Part shown: one piece after another, positions 1-10,700 of the stretch
Position numbering within the stretch: position 1 is the first letter of the stretch
Layout of the letters: each line of letters begins with the position of its first letter
Source of the DNA: Formicarius rufipectus
Lineage: Eukaryota > Chordata > Aves > Passeriformes > Formicariidae
DNA: 64,000 bases
Assembly: GCA_013399695.1 (NCBI GenBank)
Contig: VXAU01004370.1
Coordinates: forward strand, 480,598 to 544,597
Direction of reading: 5' to 3'
Notes under the pieces: model-generated
What the model was told of the DNA's origin: nothing
What the model saw: only the letters and a program-made list of their open reading frames with translations
Database searches by the model: none
Translations under genes and position numbers: made by a program

Positions 1-827
1 AGAATCCAGTGAACATGGCATCTGCCTTCCTGTAGAAGGTGCTGTCAATTATCCAAACACTTTTAATGTCATTCTTCTCTGACCTAAAGAAGTGTATGCA
101 AAGAGCATGTATGTGAGGGAAAAAAAAAAAAAAGTACGGAGAATTCAAGTAGCGTTCCGAATTCCTGTACAGGACTCTTCAGTTTCAGGTCCTGGACTAA
201 ATATGGACCTGGTAAGAAAAATACTTCTAATTTTTGCAGCAGAATTGATAAAATTAGACATAGTGAGGATCTACTAAGCCATCCACTTCTTACTATCTTT
301 CCTCATCAAAGAGAGATCTGTGACAGGCAAATATAAGCTAACCTTTTTCTTTTCAGAGATCCTCAAAGTGACCTAATTTTACCAATCAAGTATAGATATG
401 TAGCACCTCATGAAGAAGCATCTTTAACAAAGTGAAAATGTGTCAAATAATCCTTTGCTTTACTGTTATCACACAGTTAAGCCTAAAACTGTCTTGAATA
501 GCTCATCTCATTTTTAGAGCTCTGTTTATGCTGAAAAAAAGACAATCACACATTAATGCATGGCTACAGTCAAACTGGTTAAAATTAATCAAATTTGAAT
601 CCTAACATCCACTACTGCTTTGCAAAGCAAAGGAAAAGGTAGTAATGTTTAGGGTGTCTTGCATATCATTTCATTCATACTTTCAAGATATCACCTTTCT
701 CAGTGAAACTGTAAGGTCTGAGAAACTGTTTATGTACTGTGAACAGGACACTACCAGCATATCTACGTGGCTCTGGGTTACAGCAGTAATTAAATAAAAC
801 AGCAGAGGCAACTACGCAACCACTTAC
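1..827. other. QDPR intron 5, part
   Basis: This is intronic. It holds a 14-base A run near 120-133. I found no convincing QDPR exon 6 on the minus strand here. Confidence 0.6.
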
Positions 828-936
828 GGTAAAATGGCAACAGCAGCAGAACCAGATGGCAGGCCACTACTGGCACCAGCTAAACTCTGACAAAGCTGGT
901 GCACTGCTCCTTTGGCCATGCCATAGGCAATCATCC
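828..936 (-). CDS. QDPR: QDPR exon 5 (end of Gly139 to Pro175, catalytic Tyr/Lys)
   Basis: The exon encodes MIAYGMAKGAVHQLCQSLAG, which holds the Tyr-xxx-Lys catalytic pair. It ends after two bases of a proline codon at a GTAAGT donor. The expected next exon was not found down to position 1. Confidence 0.96.
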
Positions 937-3900
937 CTAACAATTAAAAACAGGCAAATTAGAGCACAATCAAAACAGCTCTCAATATTGTCAGTAACAT
1001 CATAGAAACTCAAGACTGTTTGATGAATATCAAGATCACTTAACACAGAACAGAATCAGACTTCCAAAACTTATTAAGACATACATATTAAAAGCAACAA
1101 AAAAAGAAAACAAACAAACAAAAAACCCCCCCACACTTTTATTAGATATCCGGGAACTGTCACAAAACCCAATTTGCTCAGCACTACAGAAATAAGCAGC
1201 TTACTGAACTAAGCACATTTAGTTATGTATCCAGCTTGAAAGACATGGCCGACAGTGCTAAGTTTACAAGCATAATAGAGTAAGTGTGAAGATGCTCACA
1301 GACTTCATTAAAGCTATCATCCATTAATTTTTACCCCATGACTAAGGTATTTGCAGGTTTGGACCCAAACATACACAGTTCACTTCCCTCCAGAACCATA
1401 ATTCGTTTTTTCAGCATCCCAGGTCTGACAGGCCCTTCAGAGAAAGTCACAAAAAAACCCCAAAAAACAGCCCTCACAGAAGAGTAACTACTAAATAACC
1501 AGCAGGGAAAGCAAACTTCTTCCACAACACTGTTGCTTTCTAAACAGATGTATCTAGTAGTGCCAGAGCAACAGCAATGAGAGCGTAAGGCACAAGGGTC
1601 AGGCACTAGATCAGGACAATGAGGGTGCTGTAAGTCTCAGATATCTCTCAGTATGTATCTATCAATAGTCCAGATACATAAAAAAATTAATGTATTTTGT
1701 CTGCTACAACTGGATGTCTTTCTGTCTGTCTTTCTACCTATCTGCATAGCTATACAACCCCTTTCCAACGTTCCTGTAGAAGTACTTTGTGTTATGGAAG
1801 TATTTGCTATAGTCAGATATATTGTATAGCATTCATTCCTATTAGGAGGAATTATGAGCAGCACTAGCTAACTTATTTTATTGTTATGATAAAAATAAAT
1901 ATTTGCATCTGTATTCTCATCTTGCCCAAACCAAGCATTCTAACTCTTCTTAAACCTTTTTATGCTTAATGCATTCCTCAGCCATCACTACCACACTGCT
2001 TCTGTAACTATTCATGCAATTTTCAATGTTCTTCAGTTTGCATTACGTGAGGCAACATTTTCTCATAGGAAAAGAAAATCACACAAACAGCAAACCAGAA
2101 AAAGATTATTTCTTCCAGAACAGCTGGTAGTAATGAGCCTAGCAAGGCTTATTTGCAAAAGTTGAGTAACAACTCTTGCCCAATTCTTCCTGATGTTAAT
2201 AAGTTGCATGTGTTTGCCCAAAGCACTGCTGTGATTTATAGAAAAATCCAGACTAGCTGAAACCAGTTAGTTCAAAACAGGAAAGCAAATCACTTTGATT
2301 CCTATGTTGTGGTCCCTACCTCCCAAACCCACTCAAACAAAAGCCATAAAAGTTTGCCAGAACTAATACTTTTTCATCTATGTATGGTCAGTTAGCAGTA
2401 CACTGTAAATTTTTTGTCTGCTTATTCTTACAAAGTAAGCCTTTTATCTGTGGACTATAACAGATGCAGCTGTAAACACAGACAATAAATCATTAATTAG
2501 AAAACATATCATATTTTTCCTGAGCAGTTTTATACTCATAAATTGTATATGCTTTAAAATCTTAGTATCTGTGTCTCATAAAAATATTGTTGAAGTGACA
2601 CCAATAAAAGATTGGGAAATAGGAGCATTTGTCTCAAATTTTCCTCTTGCTGCCCGTGGGGCTTGTGTATCAGGGCCTTTTTTTTTTTTTTCTGATTTTA
2701 AATTGCTCCCAGATTTCTTCCTCCATGCAGACCAACATGATGAGAAGCAAGATTAAAAATTTCAATAAAGTTCATATTAAATAGCTAGTGGAGGGCAGAG
2801 CCAACAGTCAACAAACTTATCTATGTCTGAAGCAAAGTTAGACTGGAATCAGAACATGACCAGAACAAGCACAGTTATCAGAATCAGCTGAGTCATCACT
2901 AACAGAGAAACCAATCAATTAAAGACTCTGCCTTTCAGAACACAAACAGGAAATTTAATTTTATCTAGCATTATACTTACAGCTTTTTGTGTGCCTCCGG
3001 TCTTTATTATTTTCCAAACATTTTTCTTTATATCATATATTAGCCAAGTACATTTCACCAAAGCATGTCAAATATTATTTAAATAGTGATTCTATATGTT
3101 TGCACTCCAGTTTCAAGAGATTCTGTACTGCTACCTATAAAATAACATGTCTTACATGTTTCAGGAGCAATTTTCTATTTTAACTAGAAGTCAAGAAATT
3201 GGGGAGCAAAACTGCTGCTTCACAAACAATGCTCAGAAGAACAGACATCTCTAATTGCTGGTGTCCCTGAATCTATCATGAAAGGATATCATGCACTGCA
3301 TTTTACCTGGGGTTCCAGATAAAGCAGCTTGAGCGCCTGTCAGAGTCAAGAGGCCACCTTCCTTCAGATGTTTTGTTGCTAGATGGCTGGAAATAGTCGA
3401 TGTCCAAACGCTCTGCTTCCACATCAGATCACAGTTTTTGTATAAAGCTGATTAGAAAGAGAATTAGTGAGATTAGTTAAAAAGTGAAAGACCTCTAACT
3501 CCAATTTCCTTACTGTCACATAGAGTGCAAAAGCACTAGGAAGACTATGCTTTCTATAATTTTCTACTTTCACAATGTAAAATACCCACTTATGTCTTTT
3601 GTAATGTCTTTCACTTTGAGACTGTAACGCCTGAACCAAAAGGGGGAAGGACACATTTCACCACATTTACTCCAGACAGAAAACAGGGCTATATTTCTTC
3701 TTGTATCTGTACAGAAGTGGGTAAGGTATAAAGTTGTATTCTGAATATTACGTGTGTAAAAGCCTTTTTTAATTAGAGAAGTTTCATCTGTAGCATGATT
3801 TAGAGTCATCAGGCAGTGCCTTCCAATACTGTACTGCACAGCAACTGCTCAGAGAGCTACAGGAGGCAACAGGAGTTTTGTTCATAAAGGAATGAATTGG

Positions 3901-6490
3901 AAAACATCAATGCTTCTACCCAGCACAGTCTTTCACAACTCACCTGACAAAAGTAACCTTGGCAAAAATCAGCTTAACAATGCTGGAGTCTTCCATAAAG
4001 GACATTGGAATTTTTTGATAAAAATTGGTGCGTCAACAAACATTACTGAGGAAACTAGGTGCTGTGCAAATTTAACAGGCAGCAAAAATTCAGAACACTG
4101 TGACTCTTCTGGACTCAGGAAAAAAGGTAATCTCAAATACCAAATTGCCACGATCTTTAAAGATTCCTCTCAGACACTGTTTGTGTTTTCACCAGCATGC
4201 ATCTACCAAAAGCTTACATTTGGCTTTGGCACTGCCTCCAGCCCATCCTCCTGCTACACACAAGATAGCATCCACCTTGGCTTCACCAAGAAGTTTTCCA
4301 ACCTCTGCTGTCACCTTCAATACACAGAACAAAAACACACTTAAAACATTGAATTATTAAGGTAAAGGAGTAAATATCACAAATGCCTTAGAGTGACTTT
4401 TTTCCACCTATGCAATTAATGCAACACACAGCAATTTAAACAGCTAGAGAAAACTAATATTTATGAGTCACAAATTCATAACAAAATAATTATGTTGAAA
4501 GATAACTATAGACAAAAGTCAGACCATACAGTATGTGATGCCACTGGAAATAACTGACCCGAGCAGGATTGAAACATCTGACCCTTATCTATAACATTTT
4601 AAAAAAATTATTACTGGCTTACTTTTGACAGGCTCTCTTCTGGGTATGTTGTAGTTTAAGACGGGAAATGAAATTCCAGTTCTGAGCAGGACTACTGGTG
4701 TCACTTTTGATGACAGTGCAAGAGACGAACAACTAAAGATTAACCTTCTAACTGCTTCTATCTAGTCCACAACCATCAGTTGGTGTCTGGTCCCTAAATC
4801 TGAGTTAGTATACTTTTAGATATCCTGCATCTTTTTCTTTTTCAAATATAAGACCTCACAGTTGGTAATGAATTTGTTGACTGAATTTTCCCTGCCAAAG
4901 TGAAAAGCAATTCAACTCTCAACAAAAGAACAAAAAACCACTGGTTTTCACATATGCACATGAAAAGTTGTGTTGCAAACATTCTACGTTACTCATTAAA
5001 AGTCTTAAAAGTTGTATAGCTCTAAAGAAAACATAATGTCTAGCGATTCAGTCAGTAAGAAAAATAGGTTCAAAGGTTAAAATTTAAAAAACAAACCCTA
5101 TGTATTGAGAATAAAGTGAAACAGTTCTTAGGCTAGCCTAGGTTCTTCCATATTTATCTCTGTGGAAACCAGTGCATTCCCCAGTAAGCCCTTGGGGCTT
5201 AGGTTTGCATGTTTTGAGCATACCATCTACCTATACACAGTGATTTACAAGTTAGAATCTTTGAAAGAAGTGTTGCATTTTAAGATGTCCTTATTCATCT
5301 TCATTACAGTCGCCTGGATCAGCCTGAGACTTCTAAAGTCATTCAGACCAAAAAAAAAAAGCAAAAACTGCCTTATGTGCTGAACTTCCAATATCTTGGA
5401 TCTGTAGGCACATCCTTGCACACATGTAGTTATTAAGAATTACAAAAAAAAAAAAAAGAAAAAGTTAAAAAGAAACGACGACCAGGAAAGCCTTGAAGCT
5501 CACGGTACGACCGCAGAACAGCTTCCTGCATGAAGCCTGATTCATCCCCGCAGCTGCTCCCGAAGGGATGTTCCTTGCATCGTGCACCGTTCGGGAGAAG
5601 GGATGCACACAGCCTGGGGCGAGGCTGAGTGCCTGGCTCGGGAGAAGGGATGCACACAGCCCGGGGGGAGGCTGAGTGCCTGGCTCGGGAGAAGGGATGC
5701 ACACAGCCGGGGGGGAGGCTGAGTGCATCGCTCCACCTCCTCGCCCGGCACTGCCCGCCCTGCGCCCGCCGCCCACCCACCTGCTCAGCCTGCTCGGGGA
5801 AGGAGTCGGTCGCCCTCACCACCACGTTGGCGCTGGCGTCCGCGTTCTCGGCCAGGTCGATGCTGGCCACCCACTGCAGTGGCGAGAGGACCGCGTTAGA
5901 GGACCGCGTTAGAGGACCGCGTTAGAGGACCGCGTTAGAGGACCGCGTTAGAGGACCGCGTTAGAGGACCGCGTTAGAGGACCGCGTTAGAGGACCGCGT
6001 TAGAGGACCGCGTTAGAGGACCGCTTTAGAGGACCGCGTTAGAGGACCGCGTTAGAGGACCGCGTTAGAGGACCGCGTTAGAGGACCGCGTTAGAGGACC
6101 GCGTTAGAGGACCGCGTTAGAGGACCGCGTTAGAGGACCGCGTTAGAGGACCGCGTTAGAGGACCGCGTTAGAGGACCGCGTTAGAGGACCGCGTTAGAG
6201 GACCGCGTTAGAGGACCGCGTTAGAGGACCGCGTTAGAGGACCGCGTTAGAGGACCGCGTTAGAGGACCGCGTTAGAGGACCGCGTTAGAGGACCGCGTT
6301 AGAGGACCGCGTTAGAGGACCGCGTTAGAGGACCGCGTTAGAGGACCGCGTTAGAGGACCGCGTTAGAGGACCGCGTTAGAGGACCGNCCCCGGCCCGGC
6401 GCTTACCCAGTCCTTGGACCTGAAGTACCGCACGCACTGGGAGCCCAGCGCGCCCCTGCCCCCGTACACCAGCACCCTGCCCGCCGCCAT
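828..6490 (-). CDS. QDPR: Quinoid dihydropteridine reductase, exons 1-5 (3' end outside window)
   Basis: QDPR is a cytosolic short-chain dehydrogenase that reduces quinonoid dihydrobiopterin to tetrahydrobiopterin with NADH. It thereby recycles the cofactor of the aromatic amino acid hydroxylases. Five exons on the minus strand (6407-6490, 5781-5873, 4218-4314, 3307-3447, 828-936) join in frame into 174 codons plus two bases. The N-terminus carries the nucleotide-binding loop VYGGRGALGS (residues 8-17). The active-site pair is visible as YGMAK (Tyr143, Lys147), and LCVAGGWAGG lies in exon 3. From memory the human protein is 244 residues with a slightly longer alanine-rich N-terminus, so about 60 residues (two exons) should lie left of position 1. 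The ATG at 6490 has G at -3 and +4. The gene is head-to-head with CLRN2 and starts in a CpG island. All intron ends seen are GT-AG. Confidence 0.97.
937..3306. other. QDPR intron 4
   Basis: AT-rich unique sequence with a few homopolymer runs, for example a T run at 2676-2689. I recognise no gene or mobile element. Confidence 0.6.
3307..3447 (-). CDS. QDPR: QDPR exon 4 (end of Ser92 to first base of Gly139)
   Basis: The exon encodes LYKNCDLMWKQSVWTSTISS and the following GGLLTLTGAQAALSGTP. It is flanked by an AATCAG acceptor and a GTAAAA donor. Confidence 0.96.
4218..4314 (-). CDS. QDPR: QDPR exon 3 (residues 60-91 plus first base of Ser92)
   Basis: The exon encodes VTAEVGKLLGE...VDAILCVAGGWAGG. 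The acceptor is TTGAAG and the donor is TGTAAGC. It ends in phase 1. Confidence 0.96.
4315..5780. other. QDPR intron 2
   Basis: The left part is AT-rich and unremarkable. From about 5480 it becomes GC-rich promoter island sequence and holds a 47-bp tandem repeat, listed separately. Confidence 0.6.
5592..5730. repeat. 47-bp tandem repeat, about 3 copies
   Basis: The copies start at 5592, 5639 and 5686; each begins CGGGAGAAGGGATGCACACA and carries GAGGCTGAGTGC. They differ at a few positions, mainly in a G-run. The array sits about 50 bp inside QDPR intron 2 and creates long overlapping spurious reading frames on both strands. Confidence 0.93.
5781..5873 (-). CDS. QDPR: QDPR exon 2 (residues 29-59)
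   Basis: The exon is phase 0 at both ends and lies between a CTGCAG acceptor and a GTGGGT donor. It starts WVASIDLAEN and ends SFPEQAEQ; both match the vertebrate enzyme. Its acceptor lies only about 11 bp from the intron-1 minisatellite. Confidence 0.95.
5885..6387. repeat. 13-bp minisatellite filling QDPR intron 1, about 38.7 copies
   Basis: The unit GAGGACCGCGTTA repeats head-to-tail with one visible variant (G to T at 6025). It ends at an ambiguous base (N at 6388), so the assembled copy number may not be the true one. Each unit has two CpG dinucleotides. The array leaves about 11 bp to the exon 2 boundary and about 19 bp to the exon 1 boundary, so the 533-bp intron is essentially the repeat. 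On the gene strand every unit reads TCCTCTAAC, which resembles a pyrimidine tract plus branch point. Confidence 0.98.
6407..6490 (-). CDS. QDPR: QDPR exon 1 (coding part, residues 1-28)
   Basis: The exon runs from the ATG at 6490-6488 to a GTAAGC donor at 6406. It encodes the glycine-rich dinucleotide loop and ends on a complete codon (Trp28). Confidence 0.95.
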
Positions 6491-7478
6491 CCCGCTGTCA
6501 CGCCCGGCCCCGGCGCTGCCCGCCCGTCCAGCCCCGCCTGCGGATGCGGATGGGAGAGGGACGAGGCCGCCCCGAGGGGCGGTGCGAGGGGAGGGTCAAG
6601 GTCTGGCCCTGCCCGCCCGACACCGTGCGGAGCAGCGAGAAGTCCCAGCGTCTCCTTCGAGCCACAGCAACAGACCATGTTACCCACCTCCAGGCGTGCT
6701 GCCGGCGCTAATTAATTAATGAGTGGTTATGAAGGTCCCCGCAGGGCTCGAGTAGCGGTAACCGTAGGAGCGCTGGCAATTACGGCTGGTTTCCTTTAGC
6801 ACTCCCGAATCGCACCTGTAGCTCGGGTTACGCCGCTCCAGCCCCCGAGCACCTGTGCCGCTCCCCGCCGGCTGTGCGGGGCTGAGTGAGCCCCGCTGTC
6901 ATCCACAGGGCTCCGGGCACATCGCTCCCGTCCCCGGCGATCTCTGCCCGCAGTGACATTTAGAGCCTGGGTGCGAGCAAGCGCCGGGGGAAGGGCAGCG
7001 CGACACGGCTGAGGTGCAAGCAGAATCCTCCGGCCAAATTACGTGCTTTTAATGCTTTGCCCCATGCACGCAGCTATTCACCCACTCTTTTTAATAATCG
7101 AAAAAACTGGATTCTTGTAGTTTTCTTCACGCGAGGTTACAATAAAGAACTTGACGTCATTTGAACAGGACAATTAAGCTTCTGATGAAACATTAGCCAG
7201 GTCATAGCGATAGGATTACTTGCTGCAGAAGGAAGCATCACTGCACTACAGTATAATGAAGCTGTTACTTGCAACCATTTCAAGATGTTGGCACAGCAAA
7301 ATGTATTTTTTGCCTTGATTTTTAACAGTACAGATTAATTACTGGACCTTCAGAATACGGAGAGAAGTATTTTGAAATGCTTGCTATTCAGCTGTGGATT
7401 TTGGAGCATGAGAAAAAATGGGAAGTATGCCTGACTGCTGCAGAGAGGCCTTGGAGATGATCCCCTGAAAGCACTAGG
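6491..7478. promoter_or_regulatory. Divergent intergenic region QDPR/CLRN2
   Basis: 988 bp separate the two start codons. The QDPR side is CpG-rich and the CLRN2 side AT-rich. It holds a TAATTAATTAAT homeodomain/POU-type motif near 6709-6720 and a perfect palindromic CRE (TGACGTCA) at 7152-7159. Shared control is an inference from this layout. Confidence 0.6.
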
Positions 7479-7731
7479 ATGCCTGGCTGCTTGAAAAAGA
7501 CATTATTTGCCTTGGCTTCTCTAATAAGTTTTGTGTCTTTTATCTTGATTATTGTTGCAATGGGAACTCCAAAGTGGATGACGGGAAAGATCCTTTGTAA
7601 AACAGGAGCTGATTTGGTCAATGCCACAGATCCAGAGCTGGTCAAGTTCATTGGAGAAATTTACTATGGACTCTTTCGGGGCGGCAAAATACGCCAGTGT
7701 GGGTTGGGCGGGAGGCGTTCCAAATTCACAA
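7479..7731 (+). CDS. CLRN2: CLRN2 exon 1 (residues 1-84 plus one base)
   Basis: The exon encodes helix 1 and the first extracellular loop. It ends after the first base of Ile85 at a GTAAGT donor. Confidence 0.96.
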
Positions 7732-10700
7732 GTAAGTACAATTCTGGTTGAAATCTCAGTCTAATGTCTAGTCCAAATATAGCACTCTATTTTTTTTTTT
7801 TGTTTATTTACAGGACTTGTAGAATGCAAATTGTTATTATTAAATAAATTTGTGGCTGACTTGTGGTCTTTTTGGTTTAGTGTCTGAATGTGAATATCAT
7901 TTCAGATATTTGGATATCCCTATCATTTCAGGAACACCTTTTGCTTCTAGTTATGTTCTGTAATCCTGGAATCAAGATGGATAAAAATATCCGTAGGGCT
8001 AGATGAACAGTTTCCTCTTAGCCTTGTGAAGGAAGTGAAAGGCATTTGGAGATGACCCCATAAATCATACTTTCCCCTTGACTGACTCTTTCCATGCCAA
8101 ATGTTTCTCTTGCCTTCTCTGTTGAACTCCTCTGAGGCTTTATCCCTTTAAGAAGAAGAGATTTATTTAGCTGGCCACATTTCTGTATTTCTCTAGCTGA
8201 CCTAATGCAAATGTCTGCCATAGTAGATACTGCTAACTTAACATCTTGAGGAAAGCTTTACCTTCTTTTCTGCTAAGTTTGGAGAGAAAAAATTGCTGAA
8301 CTCCTAAAAAATGTAGAAACTCTTATAAATTGCGGAATTAGCGGGAAATTGGACACAGCACTATGACCAATATGATCTCAGGCTAATGCCAATTTATTGT
8401 TTAAAAAGCTCATTGCTTTATACATTTAGAGCATCAGCATCACACATACATCAAGCGTTTATTGGCTACTACCTACTGTCCACGCATTTTCTTTATTCTA
8501 TCATTGGCTAAAGTTACTTGTTCACATGAACTGCTGTTCTTCTCCTTCACAATCCCTTTTTCACATAGGCATCTCTGATCATTTATTTTTGCAAGTTCAT
8601 ACATATTTCCCATCCGCAGTTTTCTCTCCTGTATCCTTTTCAAGGTCTTTATCACACAGCTGCATTGTCTCACAAACTCAGAATCTCTGGACTGCTCATG
8701 CTTACAATATGCCCTTGTTCTTGCAAATATCCCACATTAAATTTACTCCTTCTAACCTAAAAAACTTTCTTGAGGTCTTGAAAGCATTCAAATATTCAGC
8801 TGTACTCTGGATGATTTCCAAATTTCACTCATCCTATGCTGTAGTGAAGATCAAGATTGCATTGAAGATTTTTATTTTAGCATGCAGATCAACTGCAACT
8901 TAAACCAATATGAGTTGAAGCTGCTGCAGTCTCACCTTCTAAGGTGAGACTAGACTATCCCACAGCAGTGCTGTCCTGCCCCATCCTTTGCAATGCCTCT
9001 GGTAGTTGTGGTGAGGTAATTCAGAAGTTAAGCTGGCCAAAAAACTAACCTATAAAAAAATAAATTTTTTCTCATAGGATCATGGCTGACTACACAACTG
9101 CACAAGCACCTCTGTAAATATTCAAAGGCAGGCAGGACTGTGGGATGTCAGAGGGAAAGGAGAAAAGAACCAGAGCAACCCCAGCTTAGATCAGCAGGAG
9201 CAGTTGCTCAGATGGATGAATTTGGACTAGTTGCTTTTAAAATAACCAAGTTCTTGTTCAAGCTTGGACTGTGGCTGCAACTTCATGACATGGACATAGG
9301 AGTCATGCTCATCCAGTACCAGTTCTCTCACCCTATCCTGTCAGAGAGTGAGGAAAAATGTAGCCAACCCCCTCTGAGTCTCTGTACAACCTTCTGGACT
9401 TTCTGATTTTTACAGGGTAATCCAAGAGTAAGGCCTAAGGTTCCACCATGACTCTGGATTACACTGATATGTATTAGGAAAACATGATCCTATACTCCTT
9501 AGACAAATAAAGGTGTCACCGAAGCTACTAAGAATTCTCCCTCTTAGAACTCTAAAATAGGGTCATTAATGAGCAATATGGATTTAGGTCAATAAGTGGC
9601 TCAGAGATTTTCCCTTTTAATTATTTTAATAACTCTATTGGGCTTGATATTTTCACAGTACTGGTTTCAAACAACAGTACACAAAGCTATTAAATACTTT
9701 TGCACAATGGTGAGTGGGACCTCTGGAGATTCTGGGTTTAACTGGACTTTTTTTGCTTTGAATGTTCCCCTTATTCTCCAAGCATTCAGAATGTACTGGG
9801 AGAGCCAGAACTGTGAGACTTTTCTTGGGGAATGTGTTGATATAAATGGACTTCACTGGAAGCATAGAGCTAAACAAGGCTCATACGCTGCAGTACTGCA
9901 TTAGCTCTGGCATTTTGGAATTCCAAATTGCACCAAGTATATCACTTTCACTGTATTAACATTCCCTAGGGTAGGCTTGTGGCTGATACACTCTCTTTTG
10001 GGACAGCAACAGCATGACTCAATTGCCATAATAGGTATCCATGCTATTTTGTACTCTCCAAGGTATCTCTGGCTCCCAGCTGCCACTTCTGTAGGTATCC
10101 CATACATAATGCAGCATATATGTTAGACCCACGTGGTTGTTAATATAGTTCTAAGGCATCTAAGGTGGCATAAAATACTTATGTTTTGACAACTGAATCA
10201 AGCCCTGAGAATGAGCTGGGCAAGCCAGGCATTTTGCCTGTGTATAGCAAACACTGCTATGGAATGTGTCAGGAACCTCCATGGCAATATCCTTCCTGAA
10301 GATTCTTATTTCTGTGTACTAAGCCAGTCTCAGTGGTCAGGTCTTTGGGATTTGGCTGAGAGCCTCAGAAAATAGACCAAATAATCCTTACAACTACCCA
10401 AAAGTCTCTGCTGGTTTGCAGGAGGGCTTATTTCCATGTGCCTTGATGTTACACTGCCAATTATTTTCCTTTCAGATAGCAAGCCAGTTTCTGGCTTCCC
10501 ATTTCTTATATAGAGTTCTAATTCTGATTTACTTCCTTCCTTTCTTCTTTTGTTGGAAGCTCTTCTGTAGCTCCTGTGTATACCAGGCCCAAATGCAACC
10601 CCAGAATGAGCTATTGAAGAGGTAGAACTATTGAGTTTTTGTATGGGATTTGTGCAGTATGAATTTTTCTACATAATCTACTCGAATTCTGTCATGTCAC

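Larger units (their letters stand above)
5480..6960. promoter_or_regulatory. CpG island at the QDPR promoter
   Basis: GC- and CpG-dense sequence covers QDPR exons 1-2, the minisatellite and the proximal part of the QDPR/CLRN2 intergenic region. The sharp drop to AT-rich DNA near 7020 marks its right edge. No TATA box is evident upstream of the QDPR start, as is usual for an island promoter. The exact start site cannot be set from the sequence. Confidence 0.75.

Noticed and set aside
1..106. Minus-strand open frame of about 30 codons after an AG, in a phase that could follow QDPR exon 5
   Set aside because: Its translation shares only a few residues with QDPR exon 6, and an open stretch of this length is not unusual by chance.
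3892..4344. 150-codon plus-strand open frame
   Set aside because: It runs antisense across QDPR exon 3 and shows no family features; a shadow.
5433..5925. Several overlapping open frames on both strands rich in repeated peptides
   Set aside because: They come from the 47-bp tandem repeat and from QDPR exon 2 read through its donor.
9596..9904. 102-codon plus-strand open frame in CLRN2 intron 1 with a hydrophobic start
   Set aside because: No ATG at its start, no recognisable domain and no codon bias.
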